A stretch of DNA of 64,000 nt from Bacteroidales bacterium (lineage in GTDB: Bacteria > Bacteroidota > Bacteroidia > Bacteroidales > JAGOPY01): the NCBI GenBank assembly GCA_023229505.1, contig JALNZD010000001.1, positions 62,001-126,000 on the forward strand. The letters are read 5' to 3'. The translations under genes and the position numbers were made by a program. The notes beneath the pieces are model-generated. The model did no database searches. It had not been told where the DNA came from and saw only the letters and a program-made list of their open reading frames with translations. Below are positions 1 through 8,650 of the stretch, one piece after another (within the stretch, counting starts at the first letter, position 1; every line of letters starts with the position of its first letter).

Positions 1-1
1 C

Positions 2-58
2 TTCGCCTGGGAAAAGCTGGATGCTGTGGACAAAATCCGGAAATCATTCGGGATATAA
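2..58 (+). CDS. 3' end of an upstream gene (partial)
   Basis: An open frame enters from the left edge and reads FAWEKLDAVDKIRKSFGI before a TAA at 56-58. The next gene starts within a few bases, so this is most likely the first gene of the same transcript. Eighteen residues are too few to name a family; the ending is only vaguely like the C-terminus of Y-family DNA polymerases. Treat it as an unidentified C-terminal fragment. Confidence 0.45.
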   Translation, partial: FAWEKLDAVDKIRKSFGI

Positions 59-70
59 TTGAATCTTGAG

Positions 71-730
71 ATGCCATATCGTTTTTCTTTACTGGTTATT
101 GCAATTTTCATGCTTCCTTCCGGCATTTATTCCCAAAAAGGAGTTCAGATTGCATTATTGAAATATAACGGAGGCGGCGACTGGTACGCCAATCCCACTT
201 CTCTCACTAACCTGATCAAATTCTGTAACGAAAACCTGAAGACAAATCTTGTCGCGGATTACGCAACTGTTGAAGCGGAAAGCCCTGAACTTTTCAATTA
301 TCCGTTTATCCATATGACGGGGCATGGGAATGTTTATTTTAATGACCAGGAGGCTCAGAATATACGCAACTATTTAATTGCCGGAGGTTTCCTCCATATT
401 GATGACAATTATGGCCTCAATCCCTTTGTCAGGCCGCAGATGAAAAAAGTCTTTCCGGAGCTCGATTTTATCGAGCTGCCATTCGATCATCCTGTTTATC
501 ACCAGGAATACGAATTTCCGAACGGGTTACCTAAAATCCATGAGCACGATAATAAGCCGCCCCAGGGTTTTGGATTGATCTACGAAGGCCGGCTGGTCTG
601 CTTTTACTCGTATGAATCGGATCTCGGTGATGGATGGGAAGATCAGGATGTCCATCATGATTCGAACGCTACCCGGCTAAAGGCACTGCAGATGGGGGCG
701 AATTTGGTTAGCTATGTGTTTATGAAGTAG
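71..730 (+). CDS. DUF4159 family exported protein
   Basis: This is a DUF4159 protein, a Bacteroidota-rich family of unknown function with a class I glutamine-amidotransferase-like fold. From ATG 71 the first ~20 residues (FSLLVIAIFMLPSGIYSQ) look like a signal peptide, so the mature protein should be periplasmic. Family features visible are a GGGDWY segment, PFIHMTGHGNVYF near residue 80, GGFLHIDDNYG near 105 and ESDLGDGWED near 190. A TTG at 59 would add four residues and abuts the upstream stop; ATG 71 fits the signal peptide better. No catalytic residue can be assigned. The stop codon is followed at once by a heptamer tandem array. Confidence 0.85.
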   Translation: MPYRFSLLVIAIFMLPSGIYSQKGVQIALLKYNGGGDWYANPTSLTNLIKFCNENLKTNLVADYATVEAESPELFNYPFIHMTGHGNVYFNDQEAQNIRNYLIAGGFLHIDDNYGLNPFVRPQMKKVFPELDFIELPFDHPVYHQEYEFPNGLPKIHEHDNKPPQGFGLIYEGRLVCFYSYESDLGDGWEDQDVHHDSNATRLKALQMGANLVSYVFMK

Positions 731-765
731 TCGGCGGTCGGCGGTCAGCGGTCAGCGGTCGGCAG
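731..765. repeat. 7-bp tandem array directly after a stop codon
   Basis: Five consecutive heptamers (TCGGCGG twice, TCAGCGG twice, TCGGCAG) begin at the base after the TAG of the DUF4159 gene. It is one of about ten such stop-codon-adjacent arrays in the window, and the only one whose sense strand has no stop triplet in its units apart from the array of purD. Confidence 0.9.
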
Positions 766-788
766 TTAACTCAAGAAGTCAGATGGAC

Positions 789-3434
789 TTAAGTTCTACT
801 CTTTAAAGTATCTAATTGTGCTTCGATCACCCGGATCTTCGATTCAGCATCATCCTTTTTTTTCTTTTCTATTTCAACGACTTTCGGCGGTGCGCTGTTG
901 ACAAACTTTTCATTTCCGAGTTTCATCATCACGGATGCAAGGAACCCGCGGGCATATTCAAGGTCTTTCTCTAATCTTAAAATTTCCGTTCCAATATCTA
1001 TCGTTTCCGCTTCAAGCGGTATAAAGAATTCGGTAGAGCCCACGATAAAAGAAGCTGCACCTTCAATTTTCTCTTCTGTATATTTTAATTCTGCCAGGTT
1101 ACCCATTTTAATCACCACTTCATCAAAATATGTATTTGGTCGCTGGCCATGGTTTTTCCTCACGTAGAGAGAGATCTTTTCCTTTTGGGAAATATTTTTA
1201 TTCACCCGTTCATTCCTGATGGCAATGATCACTTCCCGCTCAAGGTCAAAGTGCTTTAAAAGATCGGTCTTATATTTTGAAGAAACGGGATACGGTGCAA
1301 TTATAATGTCATCACCGTCCGGCCTTTCCTTGAGCTGGTGCCATATTTCTTCCGTAATGAACGGCATGAAAGGATGAAGGACTTTCATCAGTGTCTCAAA
1401 AAAGATGATCGTCCTGTCATAGGTTTCACGGTCGACAGGCTGCTGGTATTCGGGCTTGACCATCTCGAGGTACCAGGAGCTGAATTCATCCCAGGTAAGC
1501 TTATAAGCAGTCATCAGGGCATCCGACATCCGGAATTTCAAAAAATGATCTTCCAGTTGCTCAAGGGCCTCGTTAAGCCTGTTCTCAAACCAATTGACAG
1601 CAGTCTTATTGTTTCCTGAAGTTTTCAATTCAGAATCCACCGTCCAGCTATTGACCAGGCGAAGTGCATTCCAGATTTTATTGCTGAAGTTCCTCCCCTG
1701 TTCACATAATGATTCATCGAAAAGCAGGTCATTCCCGGCAGGCGACATGAACAGCATTCCAATGCGCACGCCGTCGGCGCCGTAATGGTCCATCAAATCG
1801 ATCGGGTCCGGTGAATTGCCTAAAGATTTTGACATTTTACGGCCGAGTTTATCGCGCACAATACCTGTAAAGTAAACATTCCGGAATGGTACTTTTTTCC
1901 TGTATTCCAGGCCAGCCATGATCATCCTGGCAACCCAGAAAAATAGGATTTCGGGAGCGGTCACCAGGTCATTGGTCGGATAATAATAGTTGATATCCTT
2001 GTTATCCGGATTTCTTATACCATCAAAGGTTGAAATCGGCCAGAGCCATGACGAAAACCAGGTGTCGAGCACATCTTCATCCTGTAACAGGTCTTCCTTC
2101 TTCAACTGCGGAAGGTTTAACTCTTCTCTTGCTTTCTGCCAGGCTTCATCCGCAGATTTTGCCACTACAAATTCCCCGTTGGGGAGATAATAGGCGGGTA
2201 TCCGCTGCCCCCACCATAACTGCCTTGATATACACCAGTCACGGACATTTTCCATCCAATGCCGGTAGGAGTTTTTAATTTTAGCAGGGTGGAACCTGAC
2301 CTCTTCATTCATGACTGCCTTCAATGCGGGCTTGGCCAGGACGTCCATTTTCATGAACCACTGCAAGGAAAGTTTTGGTTCAATGACTTCATCTGTCCGC
2401 TCTGAATATCCTACTTTGTTGATATAGTCTTCCACCTTGACCATAAATCCTTTTCCCTGGAGTTCGGTTGTAATTTTCTCCCTCACCACAAAGCGGTCCT
2501 CCCCCACATATAGCAGGGCTTTTTCGCTGAGTGTACCGTTATCATTAAAAATGTCAATAGATTCAAGTTTAAAGCGCCGGCCAATTTCGTAATCGTTAAT
2601 ATCATGGGCAGGGGTAATTTTCAGGCACCCGGTGCCGAATTCCATATCCACATATTCATCTTCTATAACCGGCACGGGCCTGTTGATGAGGGGAACGAGC
2701 ACCTTTTTACCCGTAAGGTTCCGGTATCGAGGGTCGTTCGGGTTCACACAAACGGCCGTATCGCCCAGGATTGTCTCCGGACGTGTGGTAGCAATGGTTA
2801 TCCATTCCTCCGGATTCCCTTCGACAAAATAGCGGATATAATAAAGCTTTGATTTGACTTCTTTGTAGATTACTTCTTCATCTGAAAGGGCGGTGAGTGC
2901 TTTCGGGTCCCAGTTAACCATCCTGACACCTCTATAGATCAACCCTTTATGGTACAAATCAACAAAAACGTCAATGACAGATTCATACATATCAGGGTCC
3001 ATTGTAAAACGGGTACGTTCCCAATCACAGGAAGCGCCCAGCTTTTTTAATTGTTCAAGGATGATGCCGCCGTGCTTTTCTTTCCATTCCCAGGCATATT
3101 TCAGGAATTCTTCACGGGTGAGGTCGAACTTATCAATGCCTTTTGCTTTCAGGCTCGCTACAACCCTTGCTTCCGTGGCAATGGAAGCATGGTCGGTACC
3201 GGGAAGCCATTCGGCATTTTTTCCCTGCATGCGGGCCCGCCTGACCAGGATATCCTGGATAGTGTTATTGAGGATGTGGCCCATATGTAAAACCCCCGTG
3301 ACATTGGGAGGAGGGATAACGATCGTATAAGGTTCACGTTCGTCCGGTTCAGAGTGGAAGTACCTTTTGTCCATCCAATGCTGATACCACTTGCTCTCAA
3401 TCTCACGGGGGCTGTATTTACTGGGAATGTGCAT
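789..3434 (-). CDS. valS: valyl-tRNA synthetase
   Basis: Class I aminoacyl-tRNA synthetase that charges tRNA-Val in the cytoplasm. At 881 aa it has the normal length for the family. The HIGH-type signature is HMGH at residues 50-53 inside PPPNVTGVLHMGH, and the KMSKS loop (GRKMSKSLGN) is near residues 531-536. The CP1 editing domain lies between them (ATTRPETILGDTAV about residue 215, TPAHDINDYEIG about 275). An anticodon-binding region and a C-terminal coiled-coil arm (LEKDLEYARGFLASV) follow, as expected for ValRS. It lies downstream of the DUF4252 genes on the same strand but has its own -7 box in the 60-bp gap. Confidence 0.98.
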   Translation of the reverse strand: MHIPSKYSPREIESKWYQHWMDKRYFHSEPDEREPYTIVIPPPNVTGVLHMGHILNNTIQDILVRRARMQGKNAEWLPGTDHASIATEARVVASLKAKGIDKFDLTREEFLKYAWEWKEKHGGIILEQLKKLGASCDWERTRFTMDPDMYESVIDVFVDLYHKGLIYRGVRMVNWDPKALTALSDEEVIYKEVKSKLYYIRYFVEGNPEEWITIATTRPETILGDTAVCVNPNDPRYRNLTGKKVLVPLINRPVPVIEDEYVDMEFGTGCLKITPAHDINDYEIGRRFKLESIDIFNDNGTLSEKALLYVGEDRFVVREKITTELQGKGFMVKVEDYINKVGYSERTDEVIEPKLSLQWFMKMDVLAKPALKAVMNEEVRFHPAKIKNSYRHWMENVRDWCISRQLWWGQRIPAYYLPNGEFVVAKSADEAWQKAREELNLPQLKKEDLLQDEDVLDTWFSSWLWPISTFDGIRNPDNKDINYYYPTNDLVTAPEILFFWVARMIMAGLEYRKKVPFRNVYFTGIVRDKLGRKMSKSLGNSPDPIDLMDHYGADGVRIGMLFMSPAGNDLLFDESLCEQGRNFSNKIWNALRLVNSWTVDSELKTSGNNKTAVNWFENRLNEALEQLEDHFLKFRMSDALMTAYKLTWDEFSSWYLEMVKPEYQQPVDRETYDRTIIFFETLMKVLHPFMPFITEEIWHQLKERPDGDDIIIAPYPVSSKYKTDLLKHFDLEREVIIAIRNERVNKNISQKEKISLYVRKNHGQRPNTYFDEVVIKMGNLAELKYTEEKIEGAASFIVGSTEFFIPLEAETIDIGTEILRLEKDLEYARGFLASVMMKLGNEKFVNSAPPKVVEIEKKKKDDAESKIRVIEAQLDTLKSRT

Positions 3435-3471
3435 TATTCCTGATGTTTCAGTGATTCAAAAAAATAATGCA

Positions 3472-3479
3472 CAAAATTA
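3472..3479 (-). promoter_or_regulatory. Bacteroidota -7 box upstream of valS
   Basis: On the minus strand this reads TAATTTTG, matching TAnnTTTG. It lies 37 nt before the valS ATG and inside the short gap after the DUF4252 stop, so valS probably has its own promoter. I see no clear -33 TTTG at the usual distance. Confidence 0.5.
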
Positions 3480-3494
3480 GAAAAAAACCTGGTT

Positions 3495-4031
3495 CTATTC
3501 AGGCTTGCAGTCCCCTTTGTTATGCATGTAATATTCCACCATCTCACGGAGGCTTTGTAAATTTTCAGGGCTGAACATGGCAGAAAAGTCCATATTACCT
3601 GTAACCGTTACCATCATAATACCTTTTTCATCTTTTTCGAGCATGGCAACTTCCCTGGTATTTCCGGCCGGTCCTTTTATCATAAAGATATTAACCTGTA
3701 CTTTTTCAGCATTAACGGTGATCACTTTGGTATATTGGTCATCTCCGGCAGTCTTCTGCATTTTCTTCCAAAGTTTATCCTGGTCAGCTTTTCCGGCATC
3801 GGTTTTATATTTCACAATCCTGATGCTCTCAATATTCTGCATCATCTCCTTCATCTGGATGTTATTCACGGTCTTTTCCCAATCGAAGCTCATGGAACCG
3901 GGCAGTATCTCAGTGGTTTCAAACCCGGGTTCACTCACATACCGGTCATACAATGAAGAAAGCGGTGTGTTTTGTGCCAGAAGAAAGGCTGGTACAAAGG
4001 CAACAATCATTAAGACGATCAGCTTTTTCAT
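3495..4031 (-). CDS. DUF4252 domain protein
   Basis: Exported 178-aa protein of the DUF4252 family (function unknown). The first ~20 residues (MKKLIVLMIVAFVPAFLLAQ) form a signal peptide. The mature part has the family pattern SSLYDRYVSEPGFETTEI, an alternating beta-strand body and the MVTVTGNMDFSAM segment before the C-terminus. It is the last gene of the sigma / anti-sigma / DUF4252 / DUF4252 set and is 19 bp from its paralogue at 4051-4599. Linkage to an ECF sigma factor suggests an envelope-stress output, but this is inferred from gene order only. Confidence 0.85.
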   Translation of the reverse strand: MKKLIVLMIVAFVPAFLLAQNTPLSSLYDRYVSEPGFETTEILPGSMSFDWEKTVNNIQMKEMMQNIESIRIVKYKTDAGKADQDKLWKKMQKTAGDDQYTKVITVNAEKVQVNIFMIKGPAGNTREVAMLEKDEKGIMMVTVTGNMDFSAMFSPENLQSLREMVEYYMHNKGDCKPE

Positions 4032-4050
4032 GGCCTTTTATTTTAAAGGA

Positions 4051-4599
4051 TTATTTCTTCTCTTCATCTAATTTTTTGAGATTGTCCATGCCTTCAAAAT
4101 TCATGGTTTTCGAAAGCTTTCCAATGGTAGCCATGTCGATCGTTCCGGTTATCGAAATAAACCCGGCTTCCTTTTCGCCGCTGATCACAAGGAGCAGTTC
4201 CCCGATCTTATCGCCTTTTTTCATAGCCAGGAATTTTACTTCTTCTCCCGGCTGTTTGACGACCATCAGTTCGCTGTAGCCTGAAACCTGTAGTTTGCTG
4301 ACCTCTGACTTAAAACTGACCAGTGCAGTGCCAGTGCTGTTTGAATCCTTCGTCTCATACATCAAGATCTTGATTCCATCCAACTGCTCCATCATTGCTT
4401 TAACTTCCTTCGCATCAGGATCATCCGTATTCATATCCGCAAACATTCCAAAGAGTTCCTTGGAAATGCTGACCGTGGTAAAACCATCCTTACCGCTGTA
4501 TTTGTCGAACAGTGCGATGGCAGAACTGTTCTGGGCATTCAGCAGTTGTGTACTCATTAAAAGCAGCATAGTTAAAGCTGCAAGAATTGTCCGTTTCAT
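4051..4599 (-). CDS. DUF4252 domain protein (paralogue)
   Basis: A second exported DUF4252 protein, 182 aa, with signal peptide MKRTILAALTMLLLMSTQLLNAQ. It shares the layout of its neighbour: a FDKYSGKDGFTTVSIS start, a central IKILMYETKD strand region and a C-terminal ISITGTIDMATIG segment. The two genes look like an old tandem duplication, since identity is low outside these motifs. It is separated by 87 bp, including a tandem array, from the anti-sigma-like gene upstream. Molecular role unknown. Confidence 0.85.
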   Translation of the reverse strand: MKRTILAALTMLLLMSTQLLNAQNSSAIALFDKYSGKDGFTTVSISKELFGMFADMNTDDPDAKEVKAMMEQLDGIKILMYETKDSNSTGTALVSFKSEVSKLQVSGYSELMVVKQPGEEVKFLAMKKGDKIGELLLVISGEKEAGFISITGTIDMATIGKLSKTMNFEGMDNLKKLDEEKK

Positions 4600-4631
4600 A
4601 GTTTTATAAATTAAAAATTAAAAATTAAAAA

Positions 4632-4685
4632 TTTCACTGTTTCACTATTTCACTGTTCCACCGTTCCACTGTTTCAAGTTTCACG
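4632..4685. repeat. 8-bp/7-bp tandem array abutting a stop codon
   Basis: Units TTTCACTG, TTTCACTA, TTTCACTG, TTCCACCG and TTCCACTG are in 8-bp register, followed by heptamers TTTCAAG and TTTCACG. The array ends two bases from the anti-sigma-like gene's stop (4687-4689, minus strand). Read on that gene's sense strand, most units contain TGA. A run of ATTAAAA heptamers sits next to it at 4610-4631. Confidence 0.85.
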
Positions 4686-4686
4686 A

Positions 4687-5250
4687 TTAGTTGTTAGTAA
4701 TAAATTTATCGACCTTATCAACCTGGTCCAGCCTGTTTACTTCATTCAATCCTTTATTATAAGCCGCAACAGGTTTAAGTTCCTTTAACCCGGTTTCCAG
4801 TGCATTGACTGGTTCGAGGCTCCTGGTTCCTTTATTGAACTGGGCGGAAACAAAGAGCAGGATCTTCCTGGCTTCCAGGTATGCGGTTTGCGGGTCCTTA
4901 TAAGTATCTTCTATTCTTTTGGAGAATGGGTCAAATTTCACAAAAACAGCGATAAGGATGAGCACACTGGCAGCAACTCCGGCAATCCAATAAATCCAGG
5001 GCCGGCGAAGATCAACGAGTGGTGCCAGATTGTTTCCTTTCACGGCGGACATCACCTTGTTATCGAAATCAGCATCCTCGATTTTCTGATCCTGTTCCTG
5101 GATTACGAAACTGAAATATCCTTCAAGATTTTTCCACTTCAGAGGTACATCCCCTGAGGCGAAAAAATCACGGAGCTGATTTTCTTCTGAGAGAGAGGTT
5201 TCTCCCTCAAAATACTTCTCCAATAGTTTCTCAATTTCGTGCAAGTTCAT
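4687..5250 (-). CDS. putative membrane anti-sigma factor
   Basis: 187-aa single-pass protein. The cytoplasmic N-terminal ~90 residues begin NLHEIEKLLEKYFEGETSLSEE, a pattern common in small proteins encoded after Bacteroidota ECF sigma factors. A transmembrane segment (WIYWIAGVAASVLILIAVFV) lies near residues 86-105 and the rest would be periplasmic. Its start overlaps the sigma gene's end by 20 bp, which points to translational coupling. No zinc-binding anti-sigma (HxxxCxxC) motif is present. The anti-sigma role is inferred from topology and position. Confidence 0.7.
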   Translation of the reverse strand: MNLHEIEKLLEKYFEGETSLSEENQLRDFFASGDVPLKWKNLEGYFSFVIQEQDQKIEDADFDNKVMSAVKGNNLAPLVDLRRPWIYWIAGVAASVLILIAVFVKFDPFSKRIEDTYKDPQTAYLEARKILLFVSAQFNKGTRSLEPVNALETGLKELKPVAAYNKGLNEVNRLDQVDKVDKFITNN

Positions 5251-5746
5251 ATCCTTGTATTTTTAAGATCGTATCCCTGACTTTTTTGCGTGCTCTCGAC
5301 AAATTCACCCTTACCGCATTAATATTCAACTCCATGACTTCGGCAATCTGTTCATATTCCAGGCCTTCAATATCCCGCATATGCATGATCGCCTTTTGCT
5401 GTTCCGGGAGATTTTCAATGATTTTCCGGACAAACCCTGTAAAATCAGCCCTTTCCAACAATTCTTCAGGGTTATGCTTTACGGTTAAAACCTGCCGGTC
5501 AGTCAGTCGTTCTGTCTGGAAAGCTTTTGACCTGATCCTGTCAAGGCAGAGATTTTTCGTTATTGCCATCGCAAAGGCTTCTATACTAGAATAATTTTTC
5601 AAATCATCCCGCCTGGTCCAGAGTTTAATCAAGGCATCCTGCACTGAATCTTCCGCTTCTTCAACCCTGCCCAGCAACCGCAGTGACAGACGGAACAGTC
5701 TGTGCTTCAGCGGAAGGACCTGTATTTTAAACTCTTCAGGGTTCAT
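5231..5746 (-). CDS. ECF-type RNA polymerase sigma factor
   Basis: 171-aa sigma-70 family protein with only regions 2 and 4, as in ECF sigma factors. Region 2 is seen as EEAEDSVQDALIKLW followed by the FAMAITKNLCLDRIRSK segment, roughly residues 30-85. Region 4 helix-turn-helix is LPEQQKAIMHMRDIEGLEY followed by QIAEVMELNINAVRVNLSRA, near 115-155. It heads an operon with the overlapping anti-sigma-like gene and two DUF4252 genes, so it probably drives its own operon, but no matching promoter motif could be identified upstream. Confidence 0.93.
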   Translation of the reverse strand: MNPEEFKIQVLPLKHRLFRLSLRLLGRVEEAEDSVQDALIKLWTRRDDLKNYSSIEAFAMAITKNLCLDRIRSKAFQTERLTDRQVLTVKHNPEELLERADFTGFVRKIIENLPEQQKAIMHMRDIEGLEYEQIAEVMELNINAVRVNLSRARKKVRDTILKIQGYELARN

Positions 5747-5830
5747 TTGGTGTTAAGACGATAGAAGAATAGATTCATTACAACTGATATCGAAAAAACT
5801 TACTAAATTTTACCTTATTCTGATTGAAAT

Positions 5831-5860
5831 TTTGAAAAGTTCGATTTTTCATTATTTTTG
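5831..5860 (+). promoter_or_regulatory. Bacteroidota-type promoter for the peptide transporter gene
   Basis: TTTG at 5831-5834 and TATTTTTG at 5853-5860 are separated by 18 bp, very close to the Bacteroidota -33/-7 consensus. The box ends 44 nt before the ATG at 5905. This is the best two-part promoter in the window. Confidence 0.65.
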
Positions 5861-5904
5861 TGTCATTGACTTCTCCAGTGTTTTTATAACTAAAACCTAA
5901 AATT

Positions 5905-7590
5905 ATGTTTAAAAATCATCCAAAAGGACTTTTCGTAGCCTTTTTCTCCAATATGGGGGAACGTTTTGGCTTCTACACCATGATGGCCATACTGGTATTG
6001 TTTCTGCAAGCTAAATACGGTTTAACTGAAAGCCAGGCCGGAAGTTATTACAGCTGGTTTTATTTCAGCATTTATGCGTTAGCTCTCCTTGGCGGTTTAT
6101 TGGCCGACTGGACAAAGAAGTACAAACTCGTGATCCTGGCCGGTATTATAGTCATGTTTGCAGGGTACCTCATTATGGGAATTCCGGGAAACACCCTCAC
6201 CGTCACGCTGGTTGGCCTTTTTACCATTGCATTCGGAAATGGCCTTTTTAAAGGAAACCTTCAGGCAGTTGTGGGTCAGATGTATGATAACCCGAAGTAT
6301 TCAAAAGTCCGGGATAATGCATTCATGATTTTTTACATGGGTATTAATATCGGTGCATTTTTTGCGCCTTTCGTCGCTACCGGTATCCGTAACTGGTTCC
6401 TGAAAACACAAGGATTTCTTCATGACGGAAGCCTTCCGGCGATGTGCCATGCTTTTATGCGGGGTGAACTCGTCAACACCGGAGATTTCCAGACTCTTGC
6501 CAACAAGGTTTCGTTATCCGGCCTTCCTGTAACTGACCTGGGGACGTTTGCTCAAAACTACATTGATGCTTTCTCCAGGGGGTATAATTATGCTTTTTCG
6601 ATTGCGGCAGGGGCAATGGTCATCTCAATGCTTGTTTATCTCATTTTCAATAAACACCTGCCATCCAAAGATAAGATCGCAAAAGCCGATGCAAATGCAA
6701 AGTCTGTTGTTAAGATGCCCTGGGCAGAAGAAAAGAAAAGACTCATTGCACTCGGACTGGTCTTCATCGTTGTTATTTTCTTTTGGATGTCTTTCCATCA
6801 GAACGGTCTGACCCTTACTTTCTTCGCCCGGGATTATACGGTAAAAGATGTAGGGCCCTTCACCAATATTTTCTTTAACCTTGAGTCGATACTCGCTTTC
6901 ATTGGTGCGGTTGCCGGCCTCTTCCTCGTGATCCTTAATAAAAAAGCCACTACCAAGTTAATCGGTGCTGGTATGCTTTTGGTCGGTGGTGGCCTGACTT
7001 ATTATTTTATATCGGGTTATAACACACTGAACCCTATAGCTCCCGAAGTATTCCAATCTTTTAATCCTTTGTTCATTGTAGCGCTCACCTTTCCTATAAT
7101 GGGACTTTTCGCCTGGCTGAACAGGAAAAATATGGAACCATCAACCCCGAAGAAAATCGGGATCGGGATGATCATCGCAGCTGTCGGATTTTTGCTTATA
7201 CTAATTGCATCCCTCGGCCTGGTCTCGCCTCACGAGCTTCAATATGTCGGCGAAGCCGGTAAATTAGAGTACCATTCAGTGCCTGATTCTTCAAGGGTGA
7301 TGCCATACTGGCTTATTAACGGCTACCTGATCATGACGATCGCCGAACTTTTTTTAAGCCCGATGGGTTTATCTTTTGTCTCAAAGGTTGCTCCACCCAG
7401 GTTCCAGGGCCTCATGCAAGGAGGATGGCTGCTGGCGACTGCGCTTGGCAACAAGCTTCTTTTTGTCGGAAGCTACTTCTGGGGCAAACTCGACCTGTGG
7501 CAGCTCTGGGCCATATTCATTGTCTGTTGCCTGCTTTCGGCAGCTTTCATCTTTTCCATCATGAAGAGGCTTGAAAACGCTACTAAATAA
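5905..7590 (+). CDS. POT/PTR-family proton-coupled peptide transporter
   Basis: 561-aa major-facilitator inner-membrane protein that should import di- and tripeptides with protons. The ExxER-type motif is present as NMGERFGFYTMMAIL near residue 17, and the PTR2 signature FMIFYMGINIGAFFAPFV is near residues 145-160. There are about 12-14 hydrophobic segments. It is followed without a gap by the YhcC-like gene (stop at 7588-7590), so the two are probably cotranscribed, though no functional link is known. A strong TTTG-N18-TATTTTTG promoter precedes it. Confidence 0.93.
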   Translation: MFKNHPKGLFVAFFSNMGERFGFYTMMAILVLFLQAKYGLTESQAGSYYSWFYFSIYALALLGGLLADWTKKYKLVILAGIIVMFAGYLIMGIPGNTLTVTLVGLFTIAFGNGLFKGNLQAVVGQMYDNPKYSKVRDNAFMIFYMGINIGAFFAPFVATGIRNWFLKTQGFLHDGSLPAMCHAFMRGELVNTGDFQTLANKVSLSGLPVTDLGTFAQNYIDAFSRGYNYAFSIAAGAMVISMLVYLIFNKHLPSKDKIAKADANAKSVVKMPWAEEKKRLIALGLVFIVVIFFWMSFHQNGLTLTFFARDYTVKDVGPFTNIFFNLESILAFIGAVAGLFLVILNKKATTKLIGAGMLLVGGGLTYYFISGYNTLNPIAPEVFQSFNPLFIVALTFPIMGLFAWLNRKNMEPSTPKKIGIGMIIAAVGFLLILIASLGLVSPHELQYVGEAGKLEYHSVPDSSRVMPYWLINGYLIMTIAELFLSPMGLSFVSKVAPPRFQGLMQGGWLLATALGNKLLFVGSYFWGKLDLWQLWAIFIVCCLLSAAFIFSIMKRLENATK

Positions 7591-7593
7591 TTG

Positions 7594-8535
7594 ATGTACC
7601 CCTGGGGACATCAACGCCGCTTTAACTCCTATGCCGAATATTTCAAAAAGCAATTCGGCGGAAGAGTACAAAAATTAGCTATTGACGCCGGGTTTACCTG
7701 TCCTAACCGTGATGGGTCCAAGGGCTTGGGAGGATGCACCTATTGCGATAACGATGCTTTCAATCCCTCCTATTGCCATCCTGAAAAATCAATCCTCACG
7801 CAAATTGAAGAAGGAATTGAATTCCATGCAAGGAGATACCGACGGGCTTCCCTTTTCCTTGCTTATTTCCAGCCTTATTCCAATACCTATGCCCCGCTGG
7901 AAAAACTGAAAGAGATTTACTCACAGGCACTGTCTTTCCCGGAGATAATCGGCTTGGTTATCGGTACCCGGCCTGATTGTATTGACGGGGAGAAACTTGA
8001 ATATTTCCGGAACCTTTCTGAGTCTCAATATATCATGCTGGAATACGGCATTGAATCGTGCTATAACCGAACCCTGAAAAGGATTAACAGGGGCCATACC
8101 TTTGAGGATTCCATCGCTGCACTCGGGATGACATCTCAATATGGTATAAAAACCGGTGTTCACCTGATCTTCGGGCTTCCGGGGGAAACAAGGGATGAAA
8201 TGATGAAAGAAGCTGAGATATTATCGGCTTTGAATATCAATAACATTAAATTTCACCAGTTACAAATTATTAAAGGTACCAGGATGGCTGAAGAGTTTAA
8301 AATGATGCCTGAAGGTTTTATCCGGTTTTCCCTGGATGATTACATTGAATTCATTATTGATTTTGTTGAAAAGCTAAATCCGGCTTTCGTAATAGAAAGA
8401 TTTGCAGGTGAAGTCCCGCCCCGTTTCCTGGCAGGACCTGGCTGGGGTTTGATCCGCAATGATCAGATCCTGGTTAAGATCGAAAAAAGGATGGAAGAAA
8501 GAGGAACTTGGCAAGGTAAGAGGTTTAAGATTTAA
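7594..8535 (+). CDS. TIGR01212-family radical SAM protein (YhcC-like)
   Basis: About 313-aa radical SAM enzyme of the YhcC/TIGR01212 family, whose substrate is not established to my knowledge. The iron-sulfur cysteines lie in FTCPNRDGSKGLGGCTYC, a long-spaced C-x11-C-x2-C motif that is diagnostic of the family and related to Elp3. GTRPDCIDGEKL (about 130) and EYGIES (about 150) are further family motifs. TTG at 7591 and ATG at 7594 are both possible starts; ATG is chosen. Its last codons and TAA are part of a heptamer array. Confidence 0.9.
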   Translation: MYPWGHQRRFNSYAEYFKKQFGGRVQKLAIDAGFTCPNRDGSKGLGGCTYCDNDAFNPSYCHPEKSILTQIEEGIEFHARRYRRASLFLAYFQPYSNTYAPLEKLKEIYSQALSFPEIIGLVIGTRPDCIDGEKLEYFRNLSESQYIMLEYGIESCYNRTLKRINRGHTFEDSIAALGMTSQYGIKTGVHLIFGLPGETRDEMMKEAEILSALNINNIKFHQLQIIKGTRMAEEFKMMPEGFIRFSLDDYIEFIIDFVEKLNPAFVIERFAGEVPPRFLAGPGWGLIRNDQILVKIEKRMEERGTWQGKRFKI

Positions 8536-8570
8536 GGTTTAAGTTGAGGATTTGAAACTTGAAATTTGAA
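8523..8570. repeat. 7-bp tandem array straddling the stop codon of the YhcC-like gene
   Basis: GTTTAAG, ATTTAAG, GTTTAAG, a 6-bp TTGAGG, then ATTTGAA, ACTTGAA, ATTTGAA. The gene's TAA (8533-8535) lies inside the second unit. Every unit has TAA or TGA on the sense strand. Confidence 0.9.
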
Positions 8571-8601
8571 ATTTTTTACGGGAAATAAAAAATTATAATA
8601 T

Positions 8602-8609
8602 TATATTTG
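8602..8609 (+). promoter_or_regulatory. -7 box upstream of the large T9SS protein gene
   Basis: TATATTTG matches TAnnTTTG and lies 41 nt before the ATG at 8651. No good -33 element is visible. Confidence 0.5.
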
Positions 8610-8650
8610 CTTAAGCATTTTTTAGTATTAACCTAAATAAATAAAGCTTT

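Noticed and set aside
898..3406. Several long frames opposite or within valS
   Set aside because: They are shadows of the valS codons on the other strand or frame; compositions are serine/proline-rich and no family is recognisable.
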